Below are positions 27,875 through 36,395 of a stretch of 64,000 bases of DNA, piece by piece (within the stretch, counting starts at the first letter, position 1; each line of letters starts with the position of its first letter). The translations under genes and the position numbers were made by a program. The notes under the pieces are model-generated. The model saw only the letters and a list, made by a program, of their open reading frames with translations, searched no databases and was not told the DNA's origin. The DNA comes from Slackia heliotrinireducens DSM 20476 (GTDB taxonomy: Bacteria; Actinomycetota; Coriobacteriia; Coriobacteriales; Eggerthellaceae), in contig NC_013165.1 of the NCBI RefSeq assembly GCF_000023885.1, positions 1,364,001-1,428,000 of the forward strand, read 5' to 3'.

Positions 27875-28897
27875 CTAGCCGTGCCAGGCGGCAAGGTGGT
27901 CGAAGAGGATGTCCGTAGAGTCCTCGAAAGCCGCGGCCGAACCCTCGGCGGTTCCTCCGAACATGATTTCCCAGCCGGTGCCGAGCCTGTCGACGTCGTC
28001 GGTAAACACATGTCCGGCATCGGGGTAGATGTAGGCTTCGAAGCGCTCGCTTTGGGCGGCGAGGTTTTCGGCCGCAACCTCGCTTTGCCACATGGCGTCC
28101 GCGGCTCCTGCGAAGAACAGGGCGTTGCCTTCGAAGCTTGAAAGGTCGATGCGTCCGAGTTCGCCGGAGTCTTCCGCCGCGGATTCATAGGTCGCGCGGT
28201 ACGAAGGCGGATATCCGGTCATCATGTCCCACATGAGCTTCGCCGAGGTGCCGATGCCGATGGTACGCTGCGAGGCGAAGGGCACGGGCTCGCCGCGGTA
28301 GGTGAAGCTCGGAAGCTCGTCTCTGCTCGTGTAGTCGAGCCCGAAGTAGGTGTGGTCGGCCGGAGCGAAGTTGACCAGGTTGTCGATGGCGAAGCCGTGT
28401 GCTGCAAGTTCAGCACTGAATTCGGCACCCTTCGACGTCCCGATGACGGTGATGGGGGTCGGCTGCTCGACGTTCTTCTGGATATATGCTTCCACCTCGT
28501 CGAACTGTTCGAGCGGCACGTTCGCCAGCGTTGGCGCCTGGCCGTCCTGGCCCCAGAAATACAGAGCCAGCACCTCGTAGCCCTGGTCCGCGATCATCTT
28601 CGCCTGCCAGTAGTTCGGCGAACCTTCGGATCCTCCGTACACGACCACGGTGCCCGGGTGCGTACGCTCCACAGGGCTGAAACGATAGCCTTTCATATAG
28701 TCGCCTTCGATGTATATGACCTGTTCGTTGGTCTCATAACGGGTGCTGCCGTCCATGGACGAGCCCTGCATGATCGTGTAAGTGCTGCTGTTGAACCGAT
28801 TCAACACAGTAATTGCGATGCCTGCGACGGCGATGACGACTATGACGGTGATGACGATCTTGATGATCATTTTCAAAACCTTTCCTGTCGATTCCAT
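27875..28897 (-). CDS. Membrane-anchored alpha/beta hydrolase (BAAT/acyl-CoA thioesterase-like)
   Basis: 340 residues if started at the ATG at 28897 (AGGAGG 13 bases upstream); an ATG at 28870 with AGGAAAGG at 8 bases is an equally good start. An N-terminal helix (VITVIVVIAVAGIAITV) should anchor it. The alpha/beta-hydrolase nucleophile elbow is GTSKG, with a later Asp (GAADAMW) and His (DAGHVF) completing the triad. The C-terminal fold resembles the BAAT_C domain of bile-acid acyltransferase/acyl-CoA thioesterases. Substrate unknown. Confidence 0.8.
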   Translation of the reverse strand: MESTGKVLKMIIKIVITVIVVIAVAGIAITVLNRFNSSTYTIMQGSSMDGSTRYETNEQVIYIEGDYMKGYRFSPVERTHPGTVVVYGGSEGSPNYWQAKMIADQGYEVLALYFWGQDGQAPTLANVPLEQFDEVEAYIQKNVEQPTPITVIGTSKGAEFSAELAAHGFAIDNLVNFAPADHTYFGLDYTSRDELPSFTYRGEPVPFASQRTIGIGTSAKLMWDMMTGYPPSYRATYESAAEDSGELGRIDLSSFEGNALFFAGAADAMWQSEVAAENLAAQSERFEAYIYPDAGHVFTDDVDRLGTGWEIMFGGTAEGSAAAFEDSTDILFDHLAAWHG

Positions 28898-29039
28898 AGG
28901 TGTCGGTATTCCTCCTTGGGTGGTCGGGGAGTTCTTTCCGCACGGCATATCGGTGCAGCATGCTAAAGGCGTGCATGGTAGCAGAGCACCACACACGCCT
29001 TACTGTTGTCGGGCTGGGTTTGAGCGCAGGTCGAAGCCG

Positions 29040-29285
29040 TTAGCTTACTTGGTGCTTCGAGAATACCGAAGCCGAAAGGGGGATGCAGACTGCGGCCAGG
29101 CTTGAGTCGGCCTCGACGGCGGCCGCGCCGCGTATCCGCTCGCCGGTGGCGATGTCGCGCGTCTGGATCATGGCCAGGTTGAGCACGTTTGCGAACACGA
29201 GCATGAGCAGGACCAACACGCATGCAACCATGCCGGGCCTGTTGCCCAGGATCTTTTTCAGCTCGTATCTAATCAGCGTTGCCAT
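29040..29285 (-). pseudogene. Truncated ABC-2 type permease remnant
   Basis: 81 codons starting with a typical ABC-2 permease N-terminus (MATLIRYELKKILGNR) and one membrane helix near residues 17-37, then a stop. Complete permeases of this class have several hundred residues and six or more helices. No continuation was found in any frame before the neighbouring hydrolase gene, so the 3' part seems deleted. The start overlaps the ATPase gene by 17 bases, as expected of a former operon partner. Confidence 0.75.
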
Positions 29286-30168
29286 TTGGAACCCCCTGAT
29301 TGCCGTCGGTCCGGAACACATACAGGTACAGGTCCTCGAGCGTGGGGTCCACCGCAACGGCGCCTTCCATCGGGGACGTATCGGTCACAACGCGCACCAC
29401 CGCATGCCCGTCCGGCGCGTACCGGACGTTCGCTACGGGCATCTGCTCGGTCATCTCTTCGGCCTGCTGCGCATCCACGGTGCATTCCCACACTTTGCCT
29501 GCAGCCTGCGCGACCACGTGTTCCGGCGCGCCGTCCATAATGAGCATGCCTTCGTTCATGACGAGAATCCGGTTGGCCGCAAACTCGATGTCGTTTACGA
29601 TGTGGGTCGACAGAAGCACGATCCGGTCCTGCGCGAAGCCTGCGATCAGGTTGCGGAAGCGCACCCGTTCCTTGGGGTCGAGGCCCGCCGTGGGTTCGTC
29701 CAGCACCAGGATGGCAGGGTTTCCAAGCATGGCCTGGGCGATTCCCAACCGCTGCTTCATGCCTCCCGAAAACGTTTTCACCTTGCGGTGCACGTCGTCG
29801 CCAAGGCCCACTTCCTCCAGCAGCTTCGCGCCGGCCTCGCGCGCTTCGCGTTTGTCGAACCCCTTGAGCGCGCCCATGTAGCACATGAAGTCCAGCGCGG
29901 TGAACGAGGGGTAGTATCCGAAATCCTGGGGAAGGTATCCCAACAGGGAGCGGTACGCGGGTCCCAGCTCGCGGATGTCTTCGCCGTCGTAAAGGACCCG
30001 TCCGCCTGTCGGCTGCAGGATGTCGCAGATTATGCGCAGCAAGGTTGTTTTGCCGGCTCCGTTGGCGCCGAGCAGCCCCGTCACGCCGGGGACAAGGGTT
30101 GCGGACACGCCGTTGACGGCGGTTTTCCCGCTGTAGGACTTGGTAATTCTATCCAGTATGAGCTTCAC
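29269..30168 (-). CDS. ABC transporter ATP-binding protein
   Basis: ATPase of 299 residues with Walker A GANGAGKTT near residues 35-43, signature FSGGMKQRLG near 132-141, and Walker B ILVLDEPTAGLDP near 153-165, followed by a C-terminal domain of about 80 residues. It resembles the export-type DrrA/CcmA ATPases that work with an ABC-2 permease. The permease gene that follows is truncated, so function with that partner is doubtful unless another permease exists. It belongs to an operon with a membrane protein and an ECF sigma factor. Confidence 0.92.
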   Translation of the reverse strand: MKLILDRITKSYSGKTAVNGVSATLVPGVTGLLGANGAGKTTLLRIICDILQPTGGRVLYDGEDIRELGPAYRSLLGYLPQDFGYYPSFTALDFMCYMGALKGFDKREAREAGAKLLEEVGLGDDVHRKVKTFSGGMKQRLGIAQAMLGNPAILVLDEPTAGLDPKERVRFRNLIAGFAQDRIVLLSTHIVNDIEFAANRILVMNEGMLIMDGAPEHVVAQAAGKVWECTVDAQQAEEMTEQMPVANVRYAPDGHAVVRVVTDTSPMEGAVAVDPTLEDLYLYVFRTDGNQGVPNGNAD

Positions 30169-30181
30169 GAGTCAGCTCCTT

Positions 30182-30982
30182 TCACGACGTTGCGGACGTC
30201 CTGCGGTGCGGCAGCGTTCCGAAGCCCTCGGCCGTCCGGCGGATCAGGGCGATTGTTTCTGCAACCATCCAGATAAACGACACCGCGAACGCGAACGCCC
30301 ACACGGCAAGCGCCGCCTGCCCGTAGGCCAAGGGGAACATCTTCGCCATGGCCAGAAGAGCGGTGCAGAACAGGGCCGTCAGGGCCACGCAGGCCGGGGG
30401 AGCGTCTTCGGGGCGAAGGCTCCTGAGCAGCACAAGCGATCCCGCGGTGCACAGGAAAAACGGCGGGCAGGTCCAAAGGACCGCGGACAGCAAGCCGATG
30501 TTTGTCCACGTGCAGGCTGCGGCAATCAGCAGGGTCAGGCAGAAGACGCTGGCGCAACCCAGTATGAGCAGGCGCGCCATAAGCACGTTGGCCGCATTGT
30601 TCTGGCACGATTGTTCAAGCTCGTCAAGTCGGTAGGTCCTGCTTGAGCAGAGCGAAGGCATGCAGGCCAGCACGCAGATGGAAGCCATCATGCCCAGGGC
30701 CCAGGGCATGCCCGAGGCGGTGTCGGAGTACCGGCTTGCGACGAACACCAGGACAACCACCGCCGCCAGAGTCAACCACACCCAGGCCGGTATGTAGCGC
30801 ACTTGGCTGCGAACGAACCACGCGAACCCCCTCTGCCGCCTGGCGTCTTCGCGCGCCCACTTGTCTTCCTCAACCATCATCAGGGCCAGGACGTCCATAT
30901 GCTCGTATGCGGTTTCGGGCTTCTGGTCGTCGAAGCATTTGCGTATCGATATCTTCATCCGTGCGGTGTTGCTTTCCTCCAT
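30182..30982 (-). CDS. Six-helix membrane protein of unknown function
   Basis: 266 residues. The first 55 are cytosolic and charged, followed by about six membrane helices in three pairs with a cytosolic loop (SSRTYRLDELEQSCQNN) between the first and second pair. AAGGGGTGAGAACCG lies before the ATG. It follows the sigma factor gene after 6 bases and precedes the ABC ATPase by 13, so it may act as the membrane anchor or anti-sigma partner; this is inferred from position only. Confidence 0.75.
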   Translation of the reverse strand: MEESNTARMKISIRKCFDDQKPETAYEHMDVLALMMVEEDKWAREDARRQRGFAWFVRSQVRYIPAWVWLTLAAVVVLVFVASRYSDTASGMPWALGMMASICVLACMPSLCSSRTYRLDELEQSCQNNAANVLMARLLILGCASVFCLTLLIAAACTWTNIGLLSAVLWTCPPFFLCTAGSLVLLRSLRPEDAPPACVALTALFCTALLAMAKMFPLAYGQAALAVWAFAFAVSFIWMVAETIALIRRTAEGFGTLPHRRTSATS

Positions 30983-30988
30983 CGGTTC

Positions 30989-31474
30989 TCACCCCTTCAA
31001 TTCCTCGTGCAACAGCTCGAGCGCTTTCTTGATCTTCCTGCGTGTTGCATAGCGGCTTTCGTCGAACATGCGCGCTATCTCGTTGACCTGCAGTCCGAAG
31101 CCGTACCGCATCTCCAGAAGCTCGCGGGGCTCATCGGGCAGCGATTCCAAGGCCTTGCGGACGTCCGCGCAGAACTCGTCTTCGGGATCTGCGGGTTCGA
31201 AATCCAGCGGCACCGTTTGCAGCCGGTTTTTACGGCCGGCGTCGATGCAGACGTTTCTGGCTATGGTCATGAGATACGCTATGGGCCTTCCGCGGTCTTG
31301 GTAGCTTCGCGTGCGGACGAACCGCAAAAACGTCTCCTGGGCCAGGTCGGCCGCTTCGTAGCCGGCCGGGGCATGGCGGGTGCAGTACGCCAAGATGCTA
31401 TCGTAGCATTCCTCAACTATGTGCCGCGCTTGCTCGTAATCCAGGTTGCTTTGCTTTCTGAGCGGCAAAGCCAT
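30989..31474 (-). CDS. ECF-type RNA polymerase sigma factor
   Basis: 161 residues. Region 2 is visible as DLAQETFLRFVRTRSYQDRG near residues 43-62, and region 4 as LPDEPRELLEMRYGFGLQVNEIA near 112-134 with a helix-turn-helix. The ribosome site GAGGAGGTG abuts the ATG at 31474 with only 2 bases spacing; a TTG two codons further (31468) has ideal spacing and may be the real start. It heads the operon with the membrane protein and ABC ATPase, which it may control. Confidence 0.85.
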   Translation of the reverse strand: MALPLRKQSNLDYEQARHIVEECYDSILAYCTRHAPAGYEAADLAQETFLRFVRTRSYQDRGRPIAYLMTIARNVCIDAGRKNRLQTVPLDFEPADPEDEFCADVRKALESLPDEPRELLEMRYGFGLQVNEIARMFDESRYATRRKIKKALELLHEELKG

Positions 31475-32294
31475 CACCTCCTCTAACCATGACAACGCGA
31501 AATGGCCGCCGAATGTGCGGATGGATTTCGTTTTCAGGGGGCTTTCCATCTTGTTTCCATCGTCGGTCGACGTTGGCCCTGCGGTGCCGGTGCATGGATG
31601 TCTTCGATTATGTTGGAGTGCAACCGACCCGCGACAAACGCGCACATAGATGCGACATGGGAAAACGCGCTTCTGCGTGGCGCGCAGGGCGTGACGAGTG
31701 AGGCCGCGCGACTTGGGAGTCGATGGTTCGACGTTCGTCGTTGCGGCTTCGGGCGTGTTCGGTGTGAGGAGTATTCTCGTCTCAGGCGGCGACGCCACAG
31801 CGGGGGAATCGTGCACGTTCTGGACCGCGACGCCACAGCGGTGGGGAGAAGAACAGTCGCGCAGCGGACGCCCGTGCCAGAACGGTGGGAAATTGGGCGG
31901 CGGCCCCTTTGCATGCTCTGACTGTGGGCTGTTTGCGACTGTAAGGAGTCAGCCGCGATGGGTATAAGGACAGCTGCGAAGTCGGAAGTCTGGGAAACGT
32001 AGTGGCATGTGTTGGGTACTGCAACCGGGACCGCCTAAGGGTGTATTAAACCGTAACGTTCCCAACGCTCCACCAACGCACGGCGTACGTGCGTGCGCAG
32101 GGCTCGGCGGATCTGCGGTGCGGATGTTCGGCAGAAGCTTAGGGTGACCAGCGATGATGATTTCTATATATGCACGGTGCGCGCGCCGGCCACGACAAGA
32201 AACACAAAACTTGCCGGTCTTTTCCGGCGGGGCTGTTGGGAAGGTGCCGTGGCGGCAAACGAAAGGAGGCCCCCCGAAAGGGCCGTGCCGGCAG
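31475..32294. other. Long spacer without a supported gene
   Basis: About 820 bases. Several 60-130 codon open frames overlap on both strands but are rich in Arg/Ser/Pro and have no ribosome sites. GCGACGCCACAGCGG occurs twice, near 31787 and 31829. A 36-bp imperfect tandem repeat starts at 32246 and 32282 and runs into the terminator of the dehydrogenase gene. The region probably contains the sigma operon promoter (minus strand), but no convincing hexamers were seen. Confidence 0.4.
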
Positions 32295-32325
32295 ACGAAA
32301 GGAGGCCCCCCGAAGGGAGCCTCCT
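32295..32325 (-). terminator. Terminator of the malate/lactate dehydrogenase gene
   Basis: On the minus strand AGGAGGCTCCC pairs with GGGGGGCCTCCT (11 pairs, one G-T) around TTCG and is followed by TTTCG. A second, similar hairpin lies 36 bases further in the repeat unit. Confidence 0.7.
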
Positions 32326-32423
32326 GGTTGGTGCATGCAGATCGCGGCCGTTTCGTTCGGCGCGTCGGCTTTGCCGTGCGGGCTGCGTGGTGCCAAGGTC
32401 TTGGCGAGCCTGGGTGCTGGGCG

Positions 32424-33533
32424 TCAGTCCTCGAAGGGGAACCGGTAGTCCAGGTTGCACGTGTCGCGCAGGTACAGCAGCTCCTTCTGGACGGATTCGC
32501 CCACGGGGCAGCCTTTGTCTTTACGTTCCTGCCAGGCGTCCCATTCCTTTTCGCCGGCGGTGTAGATTCGCTCGGCGCCGGGGGCTTTCTGCGAGGCGCG
32601 CAGCTCTCGGCAGATCCCGCCCGCCGTTTCGCGGAACGTGTCCAGCCCCATGAAGAACTCGGGGTTGATGACGAAGAAGAAATGTCCCAGGCGGTACATC
32701 TTGTTGGAGCCGTCGGGGTTCTTGCCGGACAGCTCCTTCATGTAGGGGCCGCCTGCCAGCGCCGCCGACAGGATCTCGACGATCGTTGTGAAGCCGTAGC
32801 CCTTGTAGCCGCCGGTGTCTTCGCCCAGCCCGCCCAAAGGCGTTAGCGCGCACTGGCCCTGTCGCATGTCGCGCAGAATCTGCCCGGAGTCGGTCATGGT
32901 GCCGCCGTCGGGGGTTACCACCAGGCCTGCGGGCGTGGGCTTGCCGATGCGCTCGTAGTATTCGATCTTGCCGTTCTGCACGGTGCTCGTGGCGCAGTCG
33001 AAGTTGAAGGGGAACTCCTCGTCGGTGGGCATGGTGAAGGTGAGCGGGTTGGTGCCCATCATGGGTTCGACGCCCCAGGTGGGAGCCACGGACGGGCGTG
33101 CGTTGGTGCCCGTGATGCCGATCATGCCGGCACGCTCGGCCATGCCGGTCCAGTAGCCGGCTATGCCGTAGTGGGTCGAGTTGAACACGGTGCCGCCGGC
33201 CATGCCGTAGGTGCGGGCCTTCTCGACGAGCATCTCCATCATGCGGTAGCTTGCCACCATGCCCATGCCGTTGTTGGCGTCCATGACCACCGTGGTGGGC
33301 GTCTCCTTCACGATGTCTATCTTGGTGACAGGCAGCAGCGTGCCGTTTTTGATGCGGTCCAGGTAGATGGGCTTGAAGCGGTTGCAGCCGTGGCTCTCGA
33401 TGCCGCGCCGGTCGCTTTCGATCAGCACGTCGGCGCAGATGGCGGCGTCTTCTTCGGGCACCCCGTAAGCCTTGAACACGTCGATCATGAACGAGTTCAG
33501 CATGTCCCAGGGGATGTAGGGGCGGGTTTCCAT
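32424..33533 (-). CDS. Malate/L-lactate dehydrogenase family oxidoreductase (Ldh2)
   Basis: NAD(P)-dependent 2-hydroxyacid dehydrogenase of the Ldh_2/YlbC/AllD family, which includes malate, sulfolactate and ureidoglycolate dehydrogenases. 369 residues; the ATG at 33533 follows GGAGG at 4 bases. Family landmarks: RRGIESHG near residue 48, NGMGMVASY near 90, the HYGIAGYW catalytic region near 120, and GYKGYGF in the C-terminal half. The substrate cannot be fixed. It is monocistronic between two convergent or unrelated genes. Confidence 0.88.
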   Translation of the reverse strand: METRPYIPWDMLNSFMIDVFKAYGVPEEDAAICADVLIESDRRGIESHGCNRFKPIYLDRIKNGTLLPVTKIDIVKETPTTVVMDANNGMGMVASYRMMEMLVEKARTYGMAGGTVFNSTHYGIAGYWTGMAERAGMIGITGTNARPSVAPTWGVEPMMGTNPLTFTMPTDEEFPFNFDCATSTVQNGKIEYYERIGKPTPAGLVVTPDGGTMTDSGQILRDMRQGQCALTPLGGLGEDTGGYKGYGFTTIVEILSAALAGGPYMKELSGKNPDGSNKMYRLGHFFFVINPEFFMGLDTFRETAGGICRELRASQKAPGAERIYTAGEKEWDAWQERKDKGCPVGESVQKELLYLRDTCNLDYRFPFED

Positions 33534-33592
33534 GGGGCCTCCTTCAGCGGTCGGTTCGGGTCTTTTGGCGGCGCGTGCGCCTTGCAACAAGG

Positions 33593-34462
33593 CTATTCGG
33601 TTTCCAGGCGCACCTTGCAGACGGCCATGGTTTCCAGGTCTTCTTCCGAGACGGTGGGGTATTGCGGGTTTATGTCCTCAAGCGTGGCCAGCAGCGCTTC
33701 GCTTACCAGGTAGCGGGCGTACCACTTCTGGTCGGCGGGAATCACGTACCAGGGGCAATGCTTGGTGGACGTGCCGTTGATGGCGTCCTCGAAGGCCTCC
33801 ATGTACTTCGGCCACAAGGGGCGTTCGTCAAGGTCGGCGGGGGAGAACTTCCAGTTTTTGGCTGGTTCGTCGATGCGTGCGATGAAGCGTTTCTTCTGTT
33901 CGTCCATTCCCACGTTCAAAAACACCTTGACCAGGCGATATCCGTTTTCGTAGAGGTGCTTCTCGAAGCCGGCGATGTGCTTGTAGCGCGCCGCGAAGAA
34001 GTCCTTTTCGGACATGTCGAGGCAGCGTTTCGGCATGTTGTAGTCGTGCCACAGGCCGTGGGTGCGCACCACCAGCACGTCCTCGTAGTAGCTGCGGTTG
34101 AACACGCCGATGTTGCCGCGTTTGGGCAGGTGGGAATAGGCGCGCCACAGGTAGTCGTGGGCCAGTTCCTCCTTGGACGGGGTTTTGAAGCTGTATACTT
34201 CGACGCCTTGCGGGTTCATGCCGCTCATGACGTGCTTGATGGTGGAGTCCTTGCCGGCGGCGTCCATGGCCTGGAACATGACCAGCACGCCTTCGCAACC
34301 TTGGGCGTACAGGCGGTCCTGCAGCTCGATTATGCGCTGGCGGTTGGCATCGGTGAGCTCCTCGTAGTGTTCGCGTTCGGATTTCGGGATCTTCGCCGAA
34401 GTGGGCGCGTCGGCGATATGGAAATGCTTCGAGCCGTCGACGATGCAGTCTTTGAGTTCCAT
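33593..34462 (-). CDS. ppk2: Polyphosphate kinase 2 family protein
   Basis: Transfers phosphate from polyphosphate to a nucleoside mono- or diphosphate (or the reverse). 289 residues, single-domain PPK2. Walker A is in MDAAGKDST near residues 69-77 and Walker B/lid motif in VFNRSYYEDV near 118-127. The ATG at 34462 has AGGAGA at 5 bases. Class (I, II or III) and preferred nucleotide cannot be decided by eye. Confidence 0.9.
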   Translation of the reverse strand: MELKDCIVDGSKHFHIADAPTSAKIPKSEREHYEELTDANRQRIIELQDRLYAQGCEGVLVMFQAMDAAGKDSTIKHVMSGMNPQGVEVYSFKTPSKEELAHDYLWRAYSHLPKRGNIGVFNRSYYEDVLVVRTHGLWHDYNMPKRCLDMSEKDFFAARYKHIAGFEKHLYENGYRLVKVFLNVGMDEQKKRFIARIDEPAKNWKFSPADLDERPLWPKYMEAFEDAINGTSTKHCPWYVIPADQKWYARYLVSEALLATLEDINPQYPTVSEEDLETMAVCKVRLETE

Positions 34463-34621
34463 TCGAGTCTCCTTCGTAGTTCTGATAGTGCGAAACCAGT
34501 ATAACGCTAGGGCTGGGGGAGCGGGACGAGCGTTTGTTGCCATATGGTTGCGCTGAGCTAGCGCGGGGGCGTGCGCGGGCGTGCTATACTTGCGGACGTT
34601 TCTGCGAGAGGAGGTGACCAT

Positions 34622-35119
34622 ATGGCTAGCAAGAAGCATAAACCGCAGAAAAGCGGTGCGGTGTGGCATCTGTCCGCCGAGGAGGCGACGCTTGCCGGCA
34701 AGCCGCGTTACAACGGTTTCGCCTGCGGGCATGGGGCCCACGGCGATGCCAAGTACAACCGCGCGAAGTCGAAACGCGCCTGGCGCAACGAGCTGAACAG
34801 GGAGGGGATCCGCAAGGGTCCCCTCTTTTTTGTGTGGGACCAGGCCCTTGTCCCACTGTGTCAGCAGGGACGTTTCCGTTTGACTCAATTTTGTGTCAGC
34901 AGGGACAGATCCGCGGTTGCGAGACGGTCCCCTTTGTCCAACCCCTGGAATACGGCCGCGGTCGGATGGGCGGGGAAGCCGTGCAAGAGGGGCAAATTGA
35001 CATGCCGGAAAGAGGGACAGAAGGCTCCGTCCCCAAAGTCCCGGGGGCGCGTACATATTGGGATTTCGGGAGGTTCGGGCACAACATCTATATGGCAAGC
35101 GGCCGTCGTACTACAATAG
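34622..35119 (+). CDS. Small Lys/His-rich conserved-looking protein; reading frame runs through its own terminator
   Basis: The ATG has a perfect ribosome site (AGGAGGTG, 5 bases). The first 60 residues look like a genuine small protein: basic N-terminus MASKKHKPQKSG, then a core with FACGHGAHGDAKYNRAKSK containing one Cys and clustered His/Gly. At codon 61 the frame enters an intrinsic terminator (34802-34835) and then repeat sequence, with no stop until 35119. The biological product is probably about 65-70 residues. Either the natural stop was lost by repeat insertion or a frameshift, or the mRNA ends without a stop. Function unknown. Confidence 0.6.
   Translation: MASKKHKPQKSGAVWHLSAEEATLAGKPRYNGFACGHGAHGDAKYNRAKSKRAWRNELNREGIRKGPLFFVWDQALVPLCQQGRFRLTQFCVSRDRSAVARRSPLSNPWNTAAVGWAGKPCKRGKLTCRKEGQKAPSPKSRGRVHIGISGGSGTTSIWQAAVVLQ
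34802..34835 (+). terminator. Intrinsic terminator inside the small-protein reading frame
   Basis: GAGGGGATCC pairs with GGGTCCCCTC (10 pairs, one G-T) around GCAA and is followed by six T. The structure is as strong as any in the window, but it lies in frame within the gene upstream. Confidence 0.85.
34836..35100. repeat. REP-like repeat block
   Basis: Contains GGGACCAGGCCCTTGTCCC near 34838, GTCAGCAGGGACGTTTCC near 34860, GTCAGCAGGGACAGATC near 34893 and GGGACAGAAGGCTCCGTCCCC near 35015. These are the same words as in other spacers. A TACAAT at about 35112 may be the -10 for the RNase D gene. Confidence 0.65.
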
Positions 35120-35147
35120 CGAATCAACCGACCAATAAGGATTTGCA

Positions 35148-36329
35148 TTGTTGATTACCGAACAGACCCAGCTCGACGCATTCGTGGAGCATGCCCGCGC
35201 TCACAAGGTGCTGGCCATCGACACGGAATTCATGCGCGAGAAGACATATTGGCCCAAGCTGTGCCTGATTCAACTGGCCACGCCGGAGCGTGCCGTGGCG
35301 GTGGATCCGCTGCGCCTGCACGATCTGTCGGCGCTCAACGTCCTGTTCCAGGACGAGAACATCCTCAAGCTGTTCCACGCCTCCCGTCAGGACCTGGAGA
35401 TCATCAACATCGAAATGGGCTGCCTGCCCGCGCCGATTTTCGACACGCAGATCGCCGCCGCGCTGCTGGGCCACACCACGCAGATCGGCTACGGCCCGCT
35501 TGTCATGAACGAGTTGGGGGTCCACCTGAAAAAGGCCGACTCCTACACCGACTGGTCCCGTCGTCCGCTCACGAAATCCCAGCTCCAGTACGCGCTCGAT
35601 GACGTCATCTATCTGCCGAAGCTCTACGACAGCATGTCGCGCAAGCTCAAGAAGCTCAACCGCATGGACTGGCTGGCCTCGGATTTCCGCGACCTGTCCG
35701 ACCCGTCCAACTACGAGAAGCCGCCCGAGGAGCGCTTCTTGCACCTCAAGCGCGTCAACCAGCTCAACCAGCAGCAGCTGGCGTGCGCGCGCAACGTGGC
35801 CGCATGGCGCGAACGCAAGGCCATGAAACGCAACATCCCGCGCAAGTGGGTGCTCACCGACGAGCAGCTGGTCGAAATCTGCAAGCGCGAGCCGCAAAGC
35901 ATCGACGAGCTGTTCATGGTGCGCGGCGTGGATCGCATATTGAAGCTGGACGATGCCCGCGAGGTGCTGCGCGAGTGCCAGGCCGCCTACCGCGAGGACC
36001 CGGAAACCTGGCCTGAGCTGCCGCGTCCTGCGAAGAGCGAACGCAACGTGGATGCACAGGTTGACCTGATGACCGCGTTGGTGCGCCTGCGCGCCCGCGA
36101 GAACAACGTGGCCTTCCAGGTGCTGGTGTCCCACGACGAACTGGTCCACATCGCCCGCGGCCACTACGAGCGCTGCGACGTGCTGAAGGGATGGCGCAAG
36201 CGCATGGTTGGCGACGAGCTCTTGAAGCTGGTCAACGGGGAGCTGGCCCTGCGCATCGAAGACGGCAACCTGAAGGTAACGCGCCGTTCACGGTCGTCTT
36301 CCCGAAAGCCAAAAGGCCCCGACGCCTAA
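35148..36329 (+). CDS. rnd: Ribonuclease D
   Basis: 3'-5' exoribonuclease that trims tRNA and other small RNA 3' ends. 393 residues. DEDD-family motifs: Exo I as IDTEFMRE near residues 24-31, Exo II as FHASRQDLEI near 77-86, Exo III as YALDDVIYL near 148-156. An HRDC domain follows (MVRGVDRILKLDDA). The start is TTG (35148 or the adjacent TTG at 35151) with weak AATAAGG upstream. Confidence 0.9.
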   Translation: MLITEQTQLDAFVEHARAHKVLAIDTEFMREKTYWPKLCLIQLATPERAVAVDPLRLHDLSALNVLFQDENILKLFHASRQDLEIINIEMGCLPAPIFDTQIAAALLGHTTQIGYGPLVMNELGVHLKKADSYTDWSRRPLTKSQLQYALDDVIYLPKLYDSMSRKLKKLNRMDWLASDFRDLSDPSNYEKPPEERFLHLKRVNQLNQQQLACARNVAAWRERKAMKRNIPRKWVLTDEQLVEICKREPQSIDELFMVRGVDRILKLDDAREVLRECQAAYREDPETWPELPRPAKSERNVDAQVDLMTALVRLRARENNVAFQVLVSHDELVHIARGHYERCDVLKGWRKRMVGDELLKLVNGELALRIEDGNLKVTRRSRSSSRKPKGPDA

Positions 36330-36352
36330 CCCGAAGTCTGGCGCAACAGCCG

Positions 36353-36358
36353 TATAAT
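36353..36358 (+). promoter_or_regulatory. -10 element before the YugP-like gene
   Basis: A perfect TATAAT lies 38 bases before the start codon. No -35 of quality is seen. Confidence 0.45.
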
Positions 36359-36395
36359 AGACAAGATACAAACGCCTCGACCAAGGAGGACCCAA

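Noticed and set aside
28963-29223. An 86-codon minus-strand frame considered as the missing part of the ABC permease
   Set aside because: It is Arg/Pro/His-rich with no hydrophobic helices and overlaps the remnant in another frame, so it does not continue the permease.
32246-32325. 36-bp repeated unit considered as a CRISPR repeat
   Set aside because: Only two adjacent imperfect copies without spacers; the units contain terminator-like hairpins at the end of the dehydrogenase gene.
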